This document shows, one piece after another, positions 17,418 to 32,150 of a DNA stretch of 64,000 nucleotides. The DNA is taken from contig NZ_ATUW01000002.1 of assembly GCF_000420405.1 (NCBI RefSeq), positions 248,001 through 312,000 on the forward strand, in the 5' to 3' direction. This stretch comes from Winkia neuii subsp. neuii DSM 8576 (GTDB lineage: Bacteria > Actinomycetota > Actinomycetes > Actinomycetales > Actinomycetaceae). The notes under the pieces are model-generated. The model searched no databases and was not told where the DNA came from. It saw only the letters and a list, made by a program, of their open reading frames with translations. The first letter of the stretch is position 1. Every line of letters begins with the position of its first letter. Made by a program: the position numbers and the translations under genes.

Positions 17418-19535
17418 CTACTCGCCCCGGGTCTTTGCAATGATTTCGTCAGCTACGTTGCGAGGAACCTCGGCGTAGCTGTCGAACTCCATCGAGTATA
17501 CTGCGCGGCCCTGAGTCTTCGACCGAAGGTCTCCGACGTAGCCGAACATTTCCGATAGAGGCACGGTTGCACGCACGATCTTGATGCCGTGCGCATCTTC
17601 CATGGCAGAAATACTGCCACGGCGAGAGTTCAGATCGCCAATCACGTCGCCCATGTATTCTTCGGGGGTACGCACCTCGACGGCCATAACCGGTTCGAGC
17701 AGAACCGGATTCGCCCTCTTGGCGCCCTCCTTGAAGACCATAGAACCGGCGATCTTGAACGCCATTTCAGAAGAGTCGACGTCGTGGTATGCGCCATCGA
17801 CAAGGGTGGCCTTCACACCGACGAGCGGGTACCCAGCGAGGATACCGGACTCCATCGCATCCTGAATACCGGCGTCAACCGACGGAATGTATTCGCGAGG
17901 AACGCGCCCACCGGTGATCTTATCTTCGAAGATGTAAGTCTCTTCCCCATCAAGCGGCAGCGGCTCGAAGGAAACCTGCACCTTTGCGAACTGGCCGGAA
18001 CCACCAGTCTGCTTCTTGTGGGTGTAGTCGACCTTCTCGACGGCCTTCTTGATGGTTTCGCGGTAGGCAACCATAGGTGCACCGACGTTCGCTTCCACCT
18101 TGAACTCACGACGCATGCGGTCGACGAGGACGTCGAGGTGAAGTTCTCCCATACCGCCGATCACGGTCTGACCGGTTTCTTCGTCTAGACGGACAGTGAA
18201 GGTCGGGTCTTCTTCAGCTAGCTTCTGAATAGCAGTGCCAAGCTTTTCCTGGTCGGCCTTCGACTTGGGCTCAATCGCCACGTGAATAACCGGATCCGGG
18301 AAGGACATGGACTCGAGAATGATCTGCTTCTGCTGGTCACACAGGGTGTCGCCGGTAGTGGTTTCCTTCAGACCGATAAACGCGTAGATGTGCCCTGCGT
18401 GAGCCTCATCCACCTGGTTCTCGTGGTTGGAGTGCATCTGGAAGATCTTGCCGATGCGCTCGCGCTTCTCCTTAGTGGAGTTCGAGACCTGATCGCCAGC
18501 GTGCACCTTACCGGAGTAAACGCGCACGTAGGTGAGCTTGCCATAGAAGGGGTGAACCGCAACCTTGAACGCCAAAGCTGCGAACGGCTCCTTCTCGTCG
18601 GGCTTGCGGATTAGCTCCTCGTCCTCGTGGCGCGGCTCGAAACCGTGTACCGGAGGAACGTCAAGCGGCGAGGGCAGGAACGCCAACACGCCATCGAGCA
18701 TGGGCTGGACGCCCTTGTTCTTGAACGCGGAACCAGCGAACACCGGGTAAACCTCGGAATCGATGGTGCGCTTGCGCAGGCCGGCCACGATCTGCTCGTT
18801 GGAGAGTTCACCGTTTTCCAGGTAGGTCTCCATGAGCTCTTCAGAAGCCTCAGCTGCAATCTCGACTGCCTCCTCGCGGAGGGCGGCCGCCTTGTCGGCT
18901 AGCTCTGCTGGAATTTCGCTCTCTTCGACAATCGAACCGTAGGTTTCCTTGCCATCAGCATCCTTCTCGGGGAAGTGCAGGGCCTTCATACGCAGCACGT
19001 CGACGACGCCCTCGAAATCATGCTCAGCACCAATCGGGAAGGTGATGACTACCGGAGTCGCGTGCAAACGCTCGCGAATAGTGCCTACTGAGTAGTCGAA
19101 ATCTGCACCCAACTTGTCCATCTTGTTGACAAAGCAGATGCGGGGAACGTTGTACTTGTCAGCCTGCCGCCACACGGTCTCGGACTGGGGTTCCACACCT
19201 TCCTTGCCGTCGAACACTGCGACAGCGCCATCGAGGACGCGCAGCGAGCGCTCAACCTCGACGGTGAAGTCGACGTGGCCGGGGGTGTCGATGATGTTGA
19301 TCTGGTTTTCTTTCCAGAAGCAGGTGGTCGCAGCAGAAGTAATAGTAATGCCGCGTTCCTTTTCCTGGTCCATCCAGTCCATGGTGCCTGCACCGTCGTG
19401 AGTCTCACCAATCTTGTAGTTGATGCCCGTGTAGAACAGGATGCGCTCGGTAACGGTGGTCTTGCCGGCATCGATGTGGGCCATGATGCCAATGTTGCGA
19501 ACCTTAGTAAGGTCGGTAAGCACGTCTAGTGCCAC
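17418..19535 (-). CDS. fusA: Elongation factor G
   Basis: The product is 705 aa with a GTG start. G-domain motifs are [26 protein letters not shown] and [10 protein letters not shown]. It catalyses translocation and, with RRF, ribosome recycling. Domains II-V follow at normal length. It lies 67 nt after rpsG within the str operon. Confidence 0.98.
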   Translation of the reverse strand: MALDVLTDLTKVRNIGIMAHIDAGKTTVTERILFYTGINYKIGETHDGAGTMDWMDQEKERGITITSAATTCFWKENQINIIDTPGHVDFTVEVERSLRVLDGAVAVFDGKEGVEPQSETVWRQADKYNVPRICFVNKMDKLGADFDYSVGTIRERLHATPVVITFPIGAEHDFEGVVDVLRMKALHFPEKDADGKETYGSIVEESEIPAELADKAAALREEAVEIAAEASEELMETYLENGELSNEQIVAGLRKRTIDSEVYPVFAGSAFKNKGVQPMLDGVLAFLPSPLDVPPVHGFEPRHEDEELIRKPDEKEPFAALAFKVAVHPFYGKLTYVRVYSGKVHAGDQVSNSTKEKRERIGKIFQMHSNHENQVDEAHAGHIYAFIGLKETTTGDTLCDQQKQIILESMSFPDPVIHVAIEPKSKADQEKLGTAIQKLAEEDPTFTVRLDEETGQTVIGGMGELHLDVLVDRMRREFKVEANVGAPMVAYRETIKKAVEKVDYTHKKQTGGSGQFAKVQVSFEPLPLDGEETYIFEDKITGGRVPREYIPSVDAGIQDAMESGILAGYPLVGVKATLVDGAYHDVDSSEMAFKIAGSMVFKEGAKRANPVLLEPVMAVEVRTPEEYMGDVIGDLNSRRGSISAMEDAHGIKIVRATVPLSEMFGYVGDLRSKTQGRAVYSMEFDSYAEVPRNVADEIIAKTRGE

Positions 19536-19602
19536 TGGTGTTGTCCTAACTTGTTGACGAAACGGATGAAATATCCGGTGGCCGTCGGCTTAACCCGGCG
19601 GA

Positions 19603-20073
19603 TCACCAGCGGTAGTGAGCGAAAGCCTTGTTGGATTCGGCCATCTTGTGCATGTCCTCGCGCTTCTTCACAGAAGCCCCAAGGCCATTGGACGCATCCA
19701 GGATTTCGTTCATCAGACGATCAGTCATGGTGCCTTCACGGCGCTTGCGTGAAAAGTCTACCAACCAACGCAACGCGAGAGTAGTTGCGCGGTTCGGCTT
19801 CACCTCGACGGGCACCTGGTAGGTAGCGCCACCAACGCGGCGAGAACGCACTTCGAGCGAAGGACGAATGTTGTCCAGAGCGCGCTTTAGAACGGCAACC
19901 GGATCCTGGTCGGTCTTGCCGCGGACGCCTTCGAGGGCGCCGTAGACGATGCGCTCCGCCAGCGACTTCTTACCATCGAGAAGCACGCGGTTTACGAGCT
20001 GAGTGACGATTGTCGAACCGTATACGGGATCAACTGCTAGCGGACGCTTGGGAGCTGGACCTTTACGAGGCAT
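19603..20073 (-). CDS. rpsG: 30S ribosomal protein S7
   Basis: The product is 156 aa, full length, beginning [21 protein letters not shown]7 nucleates assembly of the 30S head and contacts the E-site tRNA; in E. coli it also represses the str operon. It lies 3 nt after rpsL. Confidence 0.97.
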   Translation of the reverse strand: MPRKGPAPKRPLAVDPVYGSTIVTQLVNRVLLDGKKSLAERIVYGALEGVRGKTDQDPVAVLKRALDNIRPSLEVRSRRVGGATYQVPVEVKPNRATTLALRWLVDFSRKRREGTMTDRLMNEILDASNGLGASVKKREDMHKMAESNKAFAHYRW

Positions 20074-20076
20074 AGT

Positions 20077-20448
20077 TTACTTCTCCTTCTTTGCGCCGTA
20101 GCGGGAACGAGCCTGCTTGCGGTCGCGCACACCCTGGGTGTCTAGCGAGCCGCGAACAATACGGTAGCGGACACCGGGAAGGTCCTTTACACGGCCACCG
20201 CGCACAAGCACGATGGAGTGTTCCTGAAGGTTGTGGCCTTCGCCGGGGATGTATGCCGAAACTTCGATGCCAGACGAAAGGCGCACACGGGCAACCTTGC
20301 GCAGAGCGGAGTTCGGCTTCTTCGGGGTGGTGGTGTACACGCGGGTGCACACGCCACGGCGCTGCGGGGAGCCCTTTAGCGCAGGTGTTGATACCTTGCT
20401 ACGCCTGGACTGACGACCCTTGCGCACCAACTGCTGAATAGTAGGCAC
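20077..20448 (-). CDS. rpsL: 30S ribosomal protein S12
   Basis: The product is 123 aa with a GTG start preceded by GGAG. S12 monitors decoding. The two streptomycin-determining lysines are present, in [10 protein letters not shown] and GGRVKDLPG, so the sequence is wild type at those sites. It is the first gene of the str operon and has a long upstream leader. Confidence 0.98.
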   Translation of the reverse strand: MPTIQQLVRKGRQSRRSKVSTPALKGSPQRRGVCTRVYTTTPKKPNSALRKVARVRLSSGIEVSAYIPGEGHNLQEHSIVLVRGGRVKDLPGVRYRIVRGSLDTQGVRDRKQARSRYGAKKEK

Positions 20449-20665
20449 TACGTCTCCGTTGTTAGAAAATGAAATGTATAAAGTTTAGCTCCGGCGTCCT
20501 TGGGAAAAACCCTAACTTTTGATTACCGCCCCTGGGCAGCGTCGACCGCCAGGGGCCGGCCCGCCCAGACTGGCTGTACTGGAACGTCCGGAGCCTCAAC
20601 GGTAGAAGCCCGATGCCACTAAAGTGGCGAAAAGCGGCAACCCGACGCATCGGGTACCAGCGTCA
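20449..20665 (-). promoter_or_regulatory. Structured 5' leader of the str operon
   Basis: About 210 nt would be transcribed ahead of rpsL. On the minus strand it contains ACCCGA-N4-TCGGGT, GCCACT-TT-AGTGGC and CCCCTGG-N13-CCAGGGG hairpins. A TTATAC hexamer near 20480 could be a second promoter. No coding frame is convincing. The hairpins may mediate autogenous control. Confidence 0.45.
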
Positions 20666-20694
20666 AGATTACGGGCTAAGTGTCTACCCGTCAA
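20666..20694 (-). promoter_or_regulatory. str operon promoter
   Basis: The -35 hexamer TTGACG (20694-20689) and -10 hexamer TAATCT (20671-20666) are separated by exactly 17 nt. This places the start near 20659, giving a leader of about 210 nt before rpsL. Confidence 0.7.
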
Positions 20695-20703
20695 AGGTCA
20701 GCC

Positions 20704-20726
20704 CACATATGTGAGTAAATTTACTC
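20704..20726. promoter_or_regulatory. Two abutting palindromes upstream of the str promoter
   Basis: CACATATGTG (20704-20713) and GAGTAAATTTACTC (20713-20726) are both perfect palindromes that share one base. They start 10 nt upstream of the -35 box, where an activator or UP-like element would act. No binding protein can be named. Confidence 0.45.
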
Positions 20727-20801
20727 TGAATGTATAGCTCGAAGGCACAAACGCTCAGGCAGAAGCGCAGATAGGGTTCCACAACCGGAGACTTTAAAAG
20801 C

Positions 20802-20839
20802 GAAAGGCCCGGGCCCCACGAGGGAAGCCCGGGCCTTTC
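20802..20839 (-). terminator. Intrinsic terminator of rpoBC
   Basis: Arms GAAAGGCCCGGGC and GCCCGGGCCTTTC form a 13-bp stem with a 12-nt loop. It starts 9 nt beyond the rpoC stop codon. Confidence 0.88.
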
Positions 20840-20847
20840 TGCGCTAT

Positions 20848-24744
<3,897 letters not shown>

Positions 24745-24753
24745 ACCGACTCC

Positions 24754-27700
24754 TTAAATCTCGTCCAGCGTGGAAGATGCAGCGTTCGGCCTGGCGCCGA
24801 GGTTAATACCCAGCTCCTCGGTTGCGCGGCCCGCATCATCTTCTTCGTCGCGCAGCGAAACCGCCGCGCCTTCTGCGTCAAGTGCCTCAACGTTCAGGCA
24901 CAGAGAACGCATTTCCTGGATGAGCACGCGGAACGATTCGGGAATGCCCGGTTCCGGAATGTCGTCACCCTTTACGATCGCCTCGTACACCTTCACGCGC
25001 CCGACGATGTCGTCAGACTTTACGGTAAGTAGTTCCTGCAGGGCGTAGGCAGCACCGTACGCTTCCATTGCCCACACTTCCATTTCGCCGAAGCGCTGGC
25101 CACCGAACTGCGCCTTACCACCTAGTGGCTGCTGGGTGATCATCGAGTACGGGCCAGTGGAACGGGCGTGAATCTTGTCGTCCACCAAGTGGTGCAGCTT
25201 CAGCATGTACTTGTAGCCAACCGCAATCCGGTACGGGAACGGCTCGCCAGAGCGGCCGTCGAACAGCTGGGCCTTGCCCAGGTCGTTGACCATTCGCACC
25301 CCGTCGCGGTTAGGCAGAGTGCAAGTGAGTAAGCCATTCAGTTCTTCCTGCTGCACACCGTCGAATACCGGGGTGGCCAGCAGTGAGCGCGCCGGGGCCT
25401 TCAGGCCATCCTTGGGCAGCAGCTTGGTCCACTCCTCGTTATTCTTCAGCGCCTCTGTGGCATCCCACCCCTGCGAAGCGATCCACCCTAGGTGCATCTC
25501 GAGTACCTGGCCGACGTTCATACGACCGGGCACGCCCAGCGGGTTCAAAATGATGTCTACCGGAGTACCGTCCTCCATGAACGGCATGTCCTCGATGGGC
25601 AGAATCTTAGAAACCACGCCCTTGTTGCCGTGGCGGCCAGACATCTTGTCGCCAACCGTGATCTTGCGACGCTGGGCAACATAAACGCGCACCATGTGCT
25701 TGACACCCGGGGGCAGTTCGTCCTCGTCGTCGTTGAATTCGCGCACGCCAATCACAATGCCGGACTCGCCGTGCGGAACGCGCATCGAGGTGTCGCGTAC
25801 CTCGCGGGCCTTTTCGCCGAAGATGGCCCGCAGCAGGCGCTCTTCGCTGGTAAGCTCCGTTTCGCCCTTCGGGGTGACCTTGCCAACCAGGATGTCGCCG
25901 GAAGTTACCTCGGCGCCGATGCGAATGATGCCGCGCTCGTCGAGGTTAGCAAGTGCGTCCTCGCCCACGTTGGGAATGTCGCGCGTGATCTCTTCAAGGC
26001 CCAGCTTGGTTTCGCGGGCGTCAATTTCGTGCTCTTCGATGTGAATCGAGGTGAGCACGTCGTCCTGGACCACGCGGCGCGACAAAATGATCGCGTCCTC
26101 ATAGTTGAGGCCTTCCCACGACATGTAGGCAACCAGCAGGTTCTTGCCGAGGGCGAGTTCGCCACCGTCCGTTGCGGGACCGTCCGCCAGCAGGTCGCCT
26201 TTTTCGACGCGTTGGCCGACCTCGACTGCAACGTGCTGGTTGGAGCAGTTGCCCGGGTTGGAGCGCTCAAATTTCTCGAGCTTGTACACCTGGTGGGTGC
26301 CGTCGTCGTTAGCCACGGAAATCGAGTCAGCATCCAGCTCCTCGACTACGCCAGCCTTGGCAGCCACCACGGAATCGCCGGCATCGAGGGCGCACCGCCG
26401 TTCCATGCCGGTACCCACCATCGGGGCCTCGGTCTTCAGCAGCGGCACAGCCTGACGCTGCATGTTTGCGCCCATAAGTGCACGGTTAGCGTCGTCGTGC
26501 TCCAGGAACGGGATGAGGGCGGTCGCGACCGAGCACATCTGGCGCGCCGAAACGTCGATGTAATCAACGTCCTCGACCGGCACCAAGGTGGGGTCGCCAC
26601 CAGCGATACGGCAGACGACCTCGTCCCCTTGAATGTTGCCGTGCTCGTCCATAGGAGTAGACGCCTGAGCAATGAAGTGGCCATTCTCGTCGTCTGCGGT
26701 CAGGTATTCGACATCGTCGGTAACCTTGCCGTCCACAACGCGACGGTAGGGGGTCTCGACAAAGCCGAACGGATTGATACGCGCATACGAAGCGAGCGAG
26801 CCGATCAGACCGATGTTGGGGCCTTCAGGAGTTTCGATAGGACACATGCGCCCATAGTGGGAGGGGTGCACGTCGCGAACTTCCATGCCAGCGCGGTCGC
26901 GGGACAGGCCACCGGGGCCGAGGGCGGACAAACGGCGCTTGTGGGTAAGCCCGGCAAGCGGGTTGTTCTGGTCCATGAACTGCGACAGCTGGGAGGTGCC
27001 GAAGAATTCCTTGATAGCGGCCACGACCGGGCGAATATTGATCAGGGTCTGCGGGGTGATCGCCTCGACGTCCTGGGTAGTCATGCGCTCGCGCACGACC
27101 CTTTCCATGCGGGACATGCCCGTGCGCACCTGCACCTGGATCAGTTCGCCTACGGCGCGGATGCGACGGTTGCCGAAGTGGTCAATGTCGTCAGTCTCGA
27201 CGCGCATTTCCACTTCCTGGCCCTTCTTCACACCGGGGAAGGTGCGCTGGCCGGCATGGATCGCAAGCAGGTACTTGAAAGCGGTGATGATGTCTTCGAG
27301 GCGCAGAGTTGACTCGTCCAGCGAAGTCTCGAGCCCAAGCTTCTTGTTGATCTTGTAACGACCAACCTTGGCCAGGTCGTACCGCTTGTCGTTGAAGTAG
27401 AAGCCTTCGAGCAGGGAGCGCCCTGCCTCAGCCGAGGCAGGCTCGCCCGGGCGGATCTTTCGGTAGATGTCGGTTTGCGCATCCTCGGTGGTGCGGATAC
27501 CTTCCGGATCCTTCTCGAGGGTTTCGAGCATTACCGGGTAGTCTTTGAATTCGGTGCGGATCTCCTCGGGGGTCATACCGAGGGCGCGCAGGAAGATAGT
27601 GGCCGACTGCTTGCGCTTGCGGTCGATGCGCACGCCCACGTTCTCGCGCTTGTCGATTTCCATCTCGAGCCACGCCCCGCGCGACGGGATGAAACGGCAG

Positions 27701-28248
27701 CCGAAAATATCCTTGTCAGAGGTCTTGTCGGCAGTGCGTTCGAAGTATACGCCGGGGCTGCGAACGAGCTGGGAAACAACTACGCGCTCAGTGCCGTTGA
27801 TGATGAAGGTACCGCGCGGGGTCATTAGCGGGAAATCGCCCATAAACACGGTCTGCGACTTAATCTCGCCGGTGTTTTCGTTGACGAATTCGGCGGTAAC
27901 GAACAGCGGCGCCGAATAGGTGTAGTCCTTTTCCTTGCACTCGTCGATCGAGTACTTGGGCTGATCGAAGTAGTATTCGCGGAAGGAAAGCGACATGGTC
28001 TCGCCGAAATCGCGGATTGGGCTAATTTCGGCAAACACTTCTTCGAGGCCAGACATCGCTGGGAGTTCGTTAGAACCCGATGCCTGGGATTCTTCTACTC
28101 GCTCTTTCCACGCCTCGTTACCAAGCAGCCAGTCGAAAGACTGCATCTGCAAGCCCAGCAGGTTGGGCAGCTGCATTGGTTCTTGAATCTGGTTAAATGA
28201 GATACGGCGGCGTACTGCCGGTGCGTCTGAGGTGCTCAAGGCAGCCAA
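24754..28248 (-). CDS. rpoB: RNA polymerase subunit beta
   Basis: The product is 1164 aa. The TTG start at 28248 is preceded by GGAAGGGA. The rifampicin pocket reads [21 protein letters not shown] then LSALGPGGL, wild type at the residues most often changed in resistant mutants (Q513, D516, H526 and S531 in E. coli numbering). It forms the catalytic core with rpoC. Confidence 0.98.
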   Translation of the reverse strand: MAALSTSDAPAVRRRISFNQIQEPMQLPNLLGLQMQSFDWLLGNEAWKERVEESQASGSNELPAMSGLEEVFAEISPIRDFGETMSLSFREYYFDQPKYSIDECKEKDYTYSAPLFVTAEFVNENTGEIKSQTVFMGDFPLMTPRGTFIINGTERVVVSQLVRSPGVYFERTADKTSDKDIFGCRFIPSRGAWLEMEIDKRENVGVRIDRKRKQSATIFLRALGMTPEEIRTEFKDYPVMLETLEKDPEGIRTTEDAQTDIYRKIRPGEPASAEAGRSLLEGFYFNDKRYDLAKVGRYKINKKLGLETSLDESTLRLEDIITAFKYLLAIHAGQRTFPGVKKGQEVEMRVETDDIDHFGNRRIRAVGELIQVQVRTGMSRMERVVRERMTTQDVEAITPQTLINIRPVVAAIKEFFGTSQLSQFMDQNNPLAGLTHKRRLSALGPGGLSRDRAGMEVRDVHPSHYGRMCPIETPEGPNIGLIGSLASYARINPFGFVETPYRRVVDGKVTDDVEYLTADDENGHFIAQASTPMDEHGNIQGDEVVCRIAGGDPTLVPVEDVDYIDVSARQMCSVATALIPFLEHDDANRALMGANMQRQAVPLLKTEAPMVGTGMERRCALDAGDSVVAAKAGVVEELDADSISVANDDGTHQVYKLEKFERSNPGNCSNQHVAVEVGQRVEKGDLLADGPATDGGELALGKNLLVAYMSWEGLNYEDAIILSRRVVQDDVLTSIHIEEHEIDARETKLGLEEITRDIPNVGEDALANLDERGIIRIGAEVTSGDILVGKVTPKGETELTSEERLLRAIFGEKAREVRDTSMRVPHGESGIVIGVREFNDDEDELPPGVKHMVRVYVAQRRKITVGDKMSGRHGNKGVVSKILPIEDMPFMEDGTPVDIILNPLGVPGRMNVGQVLEMHLGWIASQGWDATEALKNNEEWTKLLPKDGLKAPARSLLATPVFDGVQQEELNGLLTCTLPNRDGVRMVNDLGKAQLFDGRSGEPFPYRIAVGYKYMLKLHHLVDDKIHARSTGPYSMITQQPLGGKAQFGGQRFGEMEVWAMEAYGAAYALQELLTVKSDDIVGRVKVYEAIVKGDDIPEPGIPESFRVLIQEMRSLCLNVEALDAEGAAVSLRDEEDDAGRATEELGINLGARPNAASSTLDEI

Positions 28249-28383
28249 AGGTGTCCCTTCCTAAATGGATGGTTGCGCACGGCGTCGAACTGGCCCCTAA
28301 CTGATACTGGGTTCAACCGCACCTTGCGCTCATTTAAATGCGGGACTTCCAGCTCACCTCGGACACAGAACACGCGAACTAGT

Positions 28384-28412
28384 AGATTAGCTTTTTCTTT
28401 CACTAGTGTCTA
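28384..28412 (-). promoter_or_regulatory. rpoBC promoter
   Basis: TAGACA (28412-28407) and TAATCT (28389-28384) are 17 nt apart on the minus strand. The start would be near 28377, giving a leader of about 130 nt. A TACAAT hexamer at 28432-28427 may be a second promoter but lacks a -35. Confidence 0.55.
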
Positions 28413-28510
28413 TACTGAACGTTTCTATTGTAGGCAGTTTCACACCACCCCGCCGCGCGTTGCTAATCCGACACACTTTTGTTCAACCCTGAAGGAAAGT
28501 TCAGATATCA

Positions 28511-28538
28511 TTGACGGTTGTATATCCCCGTCTAGATC
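28511..28538 (+). promoter_or_regulatory. Promoter of the first glycosyltransferase gene
   Basis: TTGACG (28511-28516) and TAGATC (28533-28538) are 16 nt apart. An ATG follows 8 nt after the -10 hexamer, so the transcript is probably leaderless. The region is divergent from rpoB. Confidence 0.5.
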
Positions 28539-28546
28539 GGTGTTCC

Positions 28547-30196
28547 ATGGCCCCTTTGTCCTTTTTCTTGAGGCAACTACTCCTAGGAGTGTCTGCAGCC
28601 CGGGCCATGGCCGCTACCGACCCCGCTCTATTGGCTTTGCAGGCCTGCCGCCGGATGCCGCCCAAGATAGCTAATCTTTTGGCCGTGCCGGCCCAAAAAC
28701 TACCTTCGGGGCCCGTAATCTGCCAGCTTTTGGCGCGCAATTTAGAAGGGGCAGCAAACCGAGTTGGCGCCCGTCCCACCAACCAGCTCGAAGCGGCAGT
28801 ACTAGCCCTAGCCGGACGTCCGGTCCCACCCACTTTTAGGGCTGCCCACGCCAGGTACCTGCAGCGCCTCGGACGCCTGCCCGAGGCGGTCGAAGCTGCC
28901 CCCCGCCGGCTACGCCCTCGCCTGCAAGCTATCGCCGCAGTGCAGACGCCGCGTTTTCAACTACACCCGTCCTCGCTGGCCTCCCGCAGCTATCAGATCC
29001 CAACCGGGCGCCACCGCGTGCTTCACGTGCTGACCAATTCTCTGCCACACACCCAGTCGGGCTACACCTTGCGGTCTCAGCAAATCCTTGCGGGCCAAAG
29101 GCGCCAGAACATGGCGGTGCGGGCCTTCACCCGTCTGGGATACCCACTAGTTATAGGCAAACTCGCCCACGCCAATATAGAACAACTCGGCGGCGTCGAG
29201 TACGGACGCATCCTCCCGGGGCGCTGGCCCGCTTTTCTACCTGCCAGGTTACAAGCCCAGGCTGAGGCTCTGGCGCAGCAGGCAAACACATTTGCGCCAA
29301 ACGTTTTGCACACCACCACCGATTTCAAAAATGCGCTTATGACCCGCGCCGTGGCCGAGCGTTTCGCCCTCCCCTGGGTATACGAAATGCGCGGAGAGCT
29401 AGAAAGCACATGGCTTTCCAAACTACCTCCTGCCGCGCGCGAGGGCGGACAACGCACCTGGCAGTATCGCACCCTTGCGCGCAAAGAAACCCAACTAGCC
29501 AACGCGGCCAGCGCCGTGGTGGTGCTGTCGAAAGTGCACAGGCAACGCCTTATTGACCGCGGCGTAAATCCGCAAAAAATTTATGTGGTGCCAAATCTTC
29601 CAGCCAACCCGCCCGCTCCCTGTTCTAAGGCACAAGCCCGCCAACAGCTGCGGCTACCGGATGGCGAATACCTGTTTGGCTCCATTTCTTCGCTCGTGCC
29701 CTACGAGGGCTTCGAGACGGCGATCTTGGCGCTCAAAGAACTAAAGCGGCAAGGTAGGCGCGCCCGCCTGCTGCTGGTCGGATTCGGAGAATCCCTGCCT
29801 GCTCTGCGAGCCCTGGCAAAGAGGGAGCAAGTAGCCGACTTAGTCGATTTCGTAGGGAAGGTATCCCCGCAGCAGGCCAGACTGTGGTACAAGGCTTTAG
29901 ATTGCTTTGTAATTCCCCGCCGCGACGAACCAGTGTGTCGCACCGTCACCCCAATCAAGGGGATGGAGGCGATAGCAGCGGGCACGCCAATCGTCAGTTC
30001 AAACCTCCCCGCGCTAGCTGAGCTCACTCCACCTGCGCCCTCGGGCTATTTAGTAGAACCGACCGACATAGCCACGTGGGCCAAGACCATTTGGCGGGCA
30101 ATGACTCAACCGCCGCTTGCCCCGCCCCGCCTACGGACTTGGGAAGACAACGTGAAAATTTACGATTCCATCTACCAGAAAATTCGGGGGCTCTAA
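28547..30196 (+). CDS. GT4-family glycosyltransferase
   Basis: The product is 549 aa. An N-terminal helical region of about 130 residues precedes a GT-B fold starting RHRVLHVLTNSLPHTQSGYTL. The C-terminal Rossmann half has GSISSLVPYEGFETAILAL, VDFVGKVSPQQARLWY and EAIAAGTPIVSSNLPALAE, typical of GT4. It acts at the cytoplasmic face and adds a sugar from a nucleotide donor; the specificity is unknown. An earlier in-frame TTG at 28511 lies inside the -35 box, so I start at ATG 28547. Its stop overlaps the permease start (TAATG), so the two are coupled. Confidence 0.85.
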   Translation: MAPLSFFLRQLLLGVSAARAMAATDPALLALQACRRMPPKIANLLAVPAQKLPSGPVICQLLARNLEGAANRVGARPTNQLEAAVLALAGRPVPPTFRAAHARYLQRLGRLPEAVEAAPRRLRPRLQAIAAVQTPRFQLHPSSLASRSYQIPTGRHRVLHVLTNSLPHTQSGYTLRSQQILAGQRRQNMAVRAFTRLGYPLVIGKLAHANIEQLGGVEYGRILPGRWPAFLPARLQAQAEALAQQANTFAPNVLHTTTDFKNALMTRAVAERFALPWVYEMRGELESTWLSKLPPAAREGGQRTWQYRTLARKETQLANAASAVVVLSKVHRQRLIDRGVNPQKIYVVPNLPANPPAPCSKAQARQQLRLPDGEYLFGSISSLVPYEGFETAILALKELKRQGRRARLLLVGFGESLPALRALAKREQVADLVDFVGKVSPQQARLWYKALDCFVIPRRDEPVCRTVTPIKGMEAIAAGTPIVSSNLPALAELTPPAPSGYLVEPTDIATWAKTIWRAMTQPPLAPPRLRTWEDNVKIYDSIYQKIRGL

Positions 30197-31191
30197 TGGC
30201 TGGCAAGCGAAGAAAACCAGAAGCGGACATTCCAGCCGTAACGCACCCCCCAACCCGGCCCCGAAAGAGCGGCGGCGAAGTGGGCGTAACCGAGGACATG
30301 AACAGTTGGCTTTCCGAGATTGCCATAGATACGTCCCCCTACGGCATAACGTATTTGGCCGACTGGAACCTCACTCCCGTAGTCGGCCGTCCACCCCTTC
30401 GCACATACATCAGCCAACTGTGGCAGCGCCGCCATTTCATCTGGCAAAACGCTAGGGCACGCGCATTTGGCAAATCTAAAAATATGCTGCTCGGACATAT
30501 CTGGCTAATTTTGCACCCCCTTTTAGACATTGGCATATACGGATTGATGTTTGGCCTCCTGCTGAAGACCTCCAGGGGCGTGCCCAGATTCGTTGGCTAT
30601 TTAGCAATAGGCGTTATTTTCTTCGCGTTCTTCACCTCGGCACTAAACGGCGGCTCTAACCTGATTAGAGGCGGACGCAATCTAATCCGTGCCTTTACGT
30701 TCCCCCGGGCGGCGCTAGCATTTTCGCTATCCGTACGCAATTTTGTGGACTCCCTGCCCACTATCGCCACCCTGCTAATCTGTCTGGCCATCGGCTACGG
30801 CACTAACGCCTTCGGGCCTACCTGGTTGTTTCTAATCCCCCTTTTGGCCCTCCAGCAGCTCTTCTGCACGGGACTGATCCTCATAGGCGGCAAGCTCTGC
30901 CATATGATTCCCGATTTGGGCGCGCTAATAAATTTGCTTTCCAGATTTTGGTTCTACGGCTCCGGCATTTTCTTTTCGGTCTCGCGCTTCGAGCACTACC
31001 CTGTTGCAGTCACGTTGATGGAGTGGAATCCGGCTTACCAGTTCCTAACCGCGTACAGGGAGTGTTTGCTTTACCAGCGCGTCCCCTCAGCCTCACTTTT
31101 TGCCGCAATAAGTGCCTGGTCCACAGGCGTATTCGTATTTGGCTTTATTTTCTTCTGGCAGCGGGAGGTCGAATATGGCCGAGAACAATAA
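30196..31191 (+). CDS. ABC-2 type polysaccharide exporter permease (Wzm/TagG-like)
   Basis: The product is 331 aa. A hydrophilic N-terminus of about 95 residues leads to QNARARAFGKSKNMLLGHIWLILHPLLDIGIYGLMF, the amphipathic entry and first membrane helix typical of ABC-2 glycan exporters. About six membrane segments follow, with NPAYQFLTAYRE near the end. With the next gene it would form the channel that carries a lipid-linked polymer across the membrane. ATG 30196 overlaps the previous stop by one base; MNSWLSEIA downstream is a possible alternative start. Confidence 0.88.
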   Translation: MAGKRRKPEADIPAVTHPPTRPRKSGGEVGVTEDMNSWLSEIAIDTSPYGITYLADWNLTPVVGRPPLRTYISQLWQRRHFIWQNARARAFGKSKNMLLGHIWLILHPLLDIGIYGLMFGLLLKTSRGVPRFVGYLAIGVIFFAFFTSALNGGSNLIRGGRNLIRAFTFPRAALAFSLSVRNFVDSLPTIATLLICLAIGYGTNAFGPTWLFLIPLLALQQLFCTGLILIGGKLCHMIPDLGALINLLSRFWFYGSGIFFSVSRFEHYPVAVTLMEWNPAYQFLTAYRECLLYQRVPSASLFAAISAWSTGVFVFGFIFFWQREVEYGREQ

Positions 31192-32089
31192 AACGGGCGT
31201 AGATGTTCCCCTGGGACCAATATCGGTCTTGGTGAATAACATTTCCGTCACCTACAAAACCGAGGTAAACGACGCCAAAGCGCGCGCGGCGCATTCATTG
31301 CCTGCAAGGGCGGCCATGCGGATTATGGGACGCAATCCCCGCCGGCAGGTGCACGCCCTATCCAACGTGTCTTTGGCAGTTCGCTCGGGTGAAGCGGTGG
31401 GGCTGGTAGGGCTAAACGGTTCTGGCAAATCCACCCTCTTGCGAATTATCGCTGGCGTAGAGACCCCAACCGAGGGCGTGGTAAAGGCTTCCTCGCAGCC
31501 GGTTTTGCTGGGTGTGTCTGCGGCCCTCATCCCCGACCTTTCCGGTTACCGGAACATCAAGTTGGGGGCTTTCGCTATGGGATTGAGTCCCGCCCAGGTG
31601 GAAGAAGCTATCCCCCGCGTGGCGGCGCTGGCAGACATAGGGGACGCGCTTTACAGGCCCATGCGCACCTACTCCTCGGGTATGGGTTCTAGGTTGCGCT
31701 TTGCTATTGCCACGGCATCGCGTCCAGATATTTTGCTTATCGACGAGGCTTTGAATACTGGCGATGCAGCGTTTAGGGAACGCTCCGAGGAGGCCATGAC
31801 AAAGATGCGCAAGAACGCGGGCACTATGTTCCTCGTTTCTCACGCGGCCCAGACGGTAGAGGAAATGTGTACCAGAGCGATTTGGATACACAAGGGGCGT
31901 GTTATTCAAGACGGGGACGCCTACTTAGTTGCGCGCAACTACCGCAAGTGGTCGTGGCTGCTTGCAAAGGACCAGCCCGAGCAGGCTCAGCAGATTTTGG
32001 CGGCAACGAAGGCGGCCTACAGCGAACCTGATCTGGTGGAACTTTCCGAGGTCGAAGCCTCTGCGAATCGCCGTCACGGCTTGGGTTAG
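31175..32089 (+). CDS. ABC transporter ATPase for polysaccharide export (Wzt/TagH-like)
   Basis: The product is 304 aa. Walker A GLNGSGKST is at 79-87, the signature YSSGMGSR at 166-173 and Walker B ILLIDE at 186-191. Residues 1-60 carry the long leader before the ABC core usual for this subfamily. A GGGAGG lies 6 nt before ATG 31175, and the gene overlaps the permease by 17 nt, so the pair is one unit. The C-terminus is short and lacks the large Wzt carbohydrate-binding domain, so export need not require a capped polymer end. Confidence 0.92.
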   Translation: MAENNKTGVDVPLGPISVLVNNISVTYKTEVNDAKARAAHSLPARAAMRIMGRNPRRQVHALSNVSLAVRSGEAVGLVGLNGSGKSTLLRIIAGVETPTEGVVKASSQPVLLGVSAALIPDLSGYRNIKLGAFAMGLSPAQVEEAIPRVAALADIGDALYRPMRTYSSGMGSRLRFAIATASRPDILLIDEALNTGDAAFRERSEEAMTKMRKNAGTMFLVSHAAQTVEEMCTRAIWIHKGRVIQDGDAYLVARNYRKWSWLLAKDQPEQAQQILAATKAAYSEPDLVELSEVEASANRRHGLG

Positions 32090-32150
32090 CTCCCCCACTG
32101 GGCTAGTTTTATTAACTAGCGGTTATACACATTTGTTGAAAGAGGGCGCT

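Noticed and set aside
25492-27312. A long open frame of 606 codons on the plus strand opposite rpoB
   Set aside because: It is the complementary shadow of a highly conserved, codon-biased gene; its translation has no recognisable domain and no ribosome site.
28427-28432. TACAAT as the main rpoB promoter
   Set aside because: No acceptable -35 lies 15-19 nt upstream, whereas TAGACA and TAATCT nearby have ideal 17-nt spacing.
30076-30195. Upstream in-frame extension of the ABC-2 permease
   Set aside because: It lies wholly inside the glycosyltransferase coding sequence; the TAATG overlap supports ATG 30196.
31929-32150. Upstream in-frame extension of the PP-loop gene
   Set aside because: The extra 74 codons overlap the ABC ATPase gene and look out-of-frame derived; ATG 32151 has a good ribosome site.
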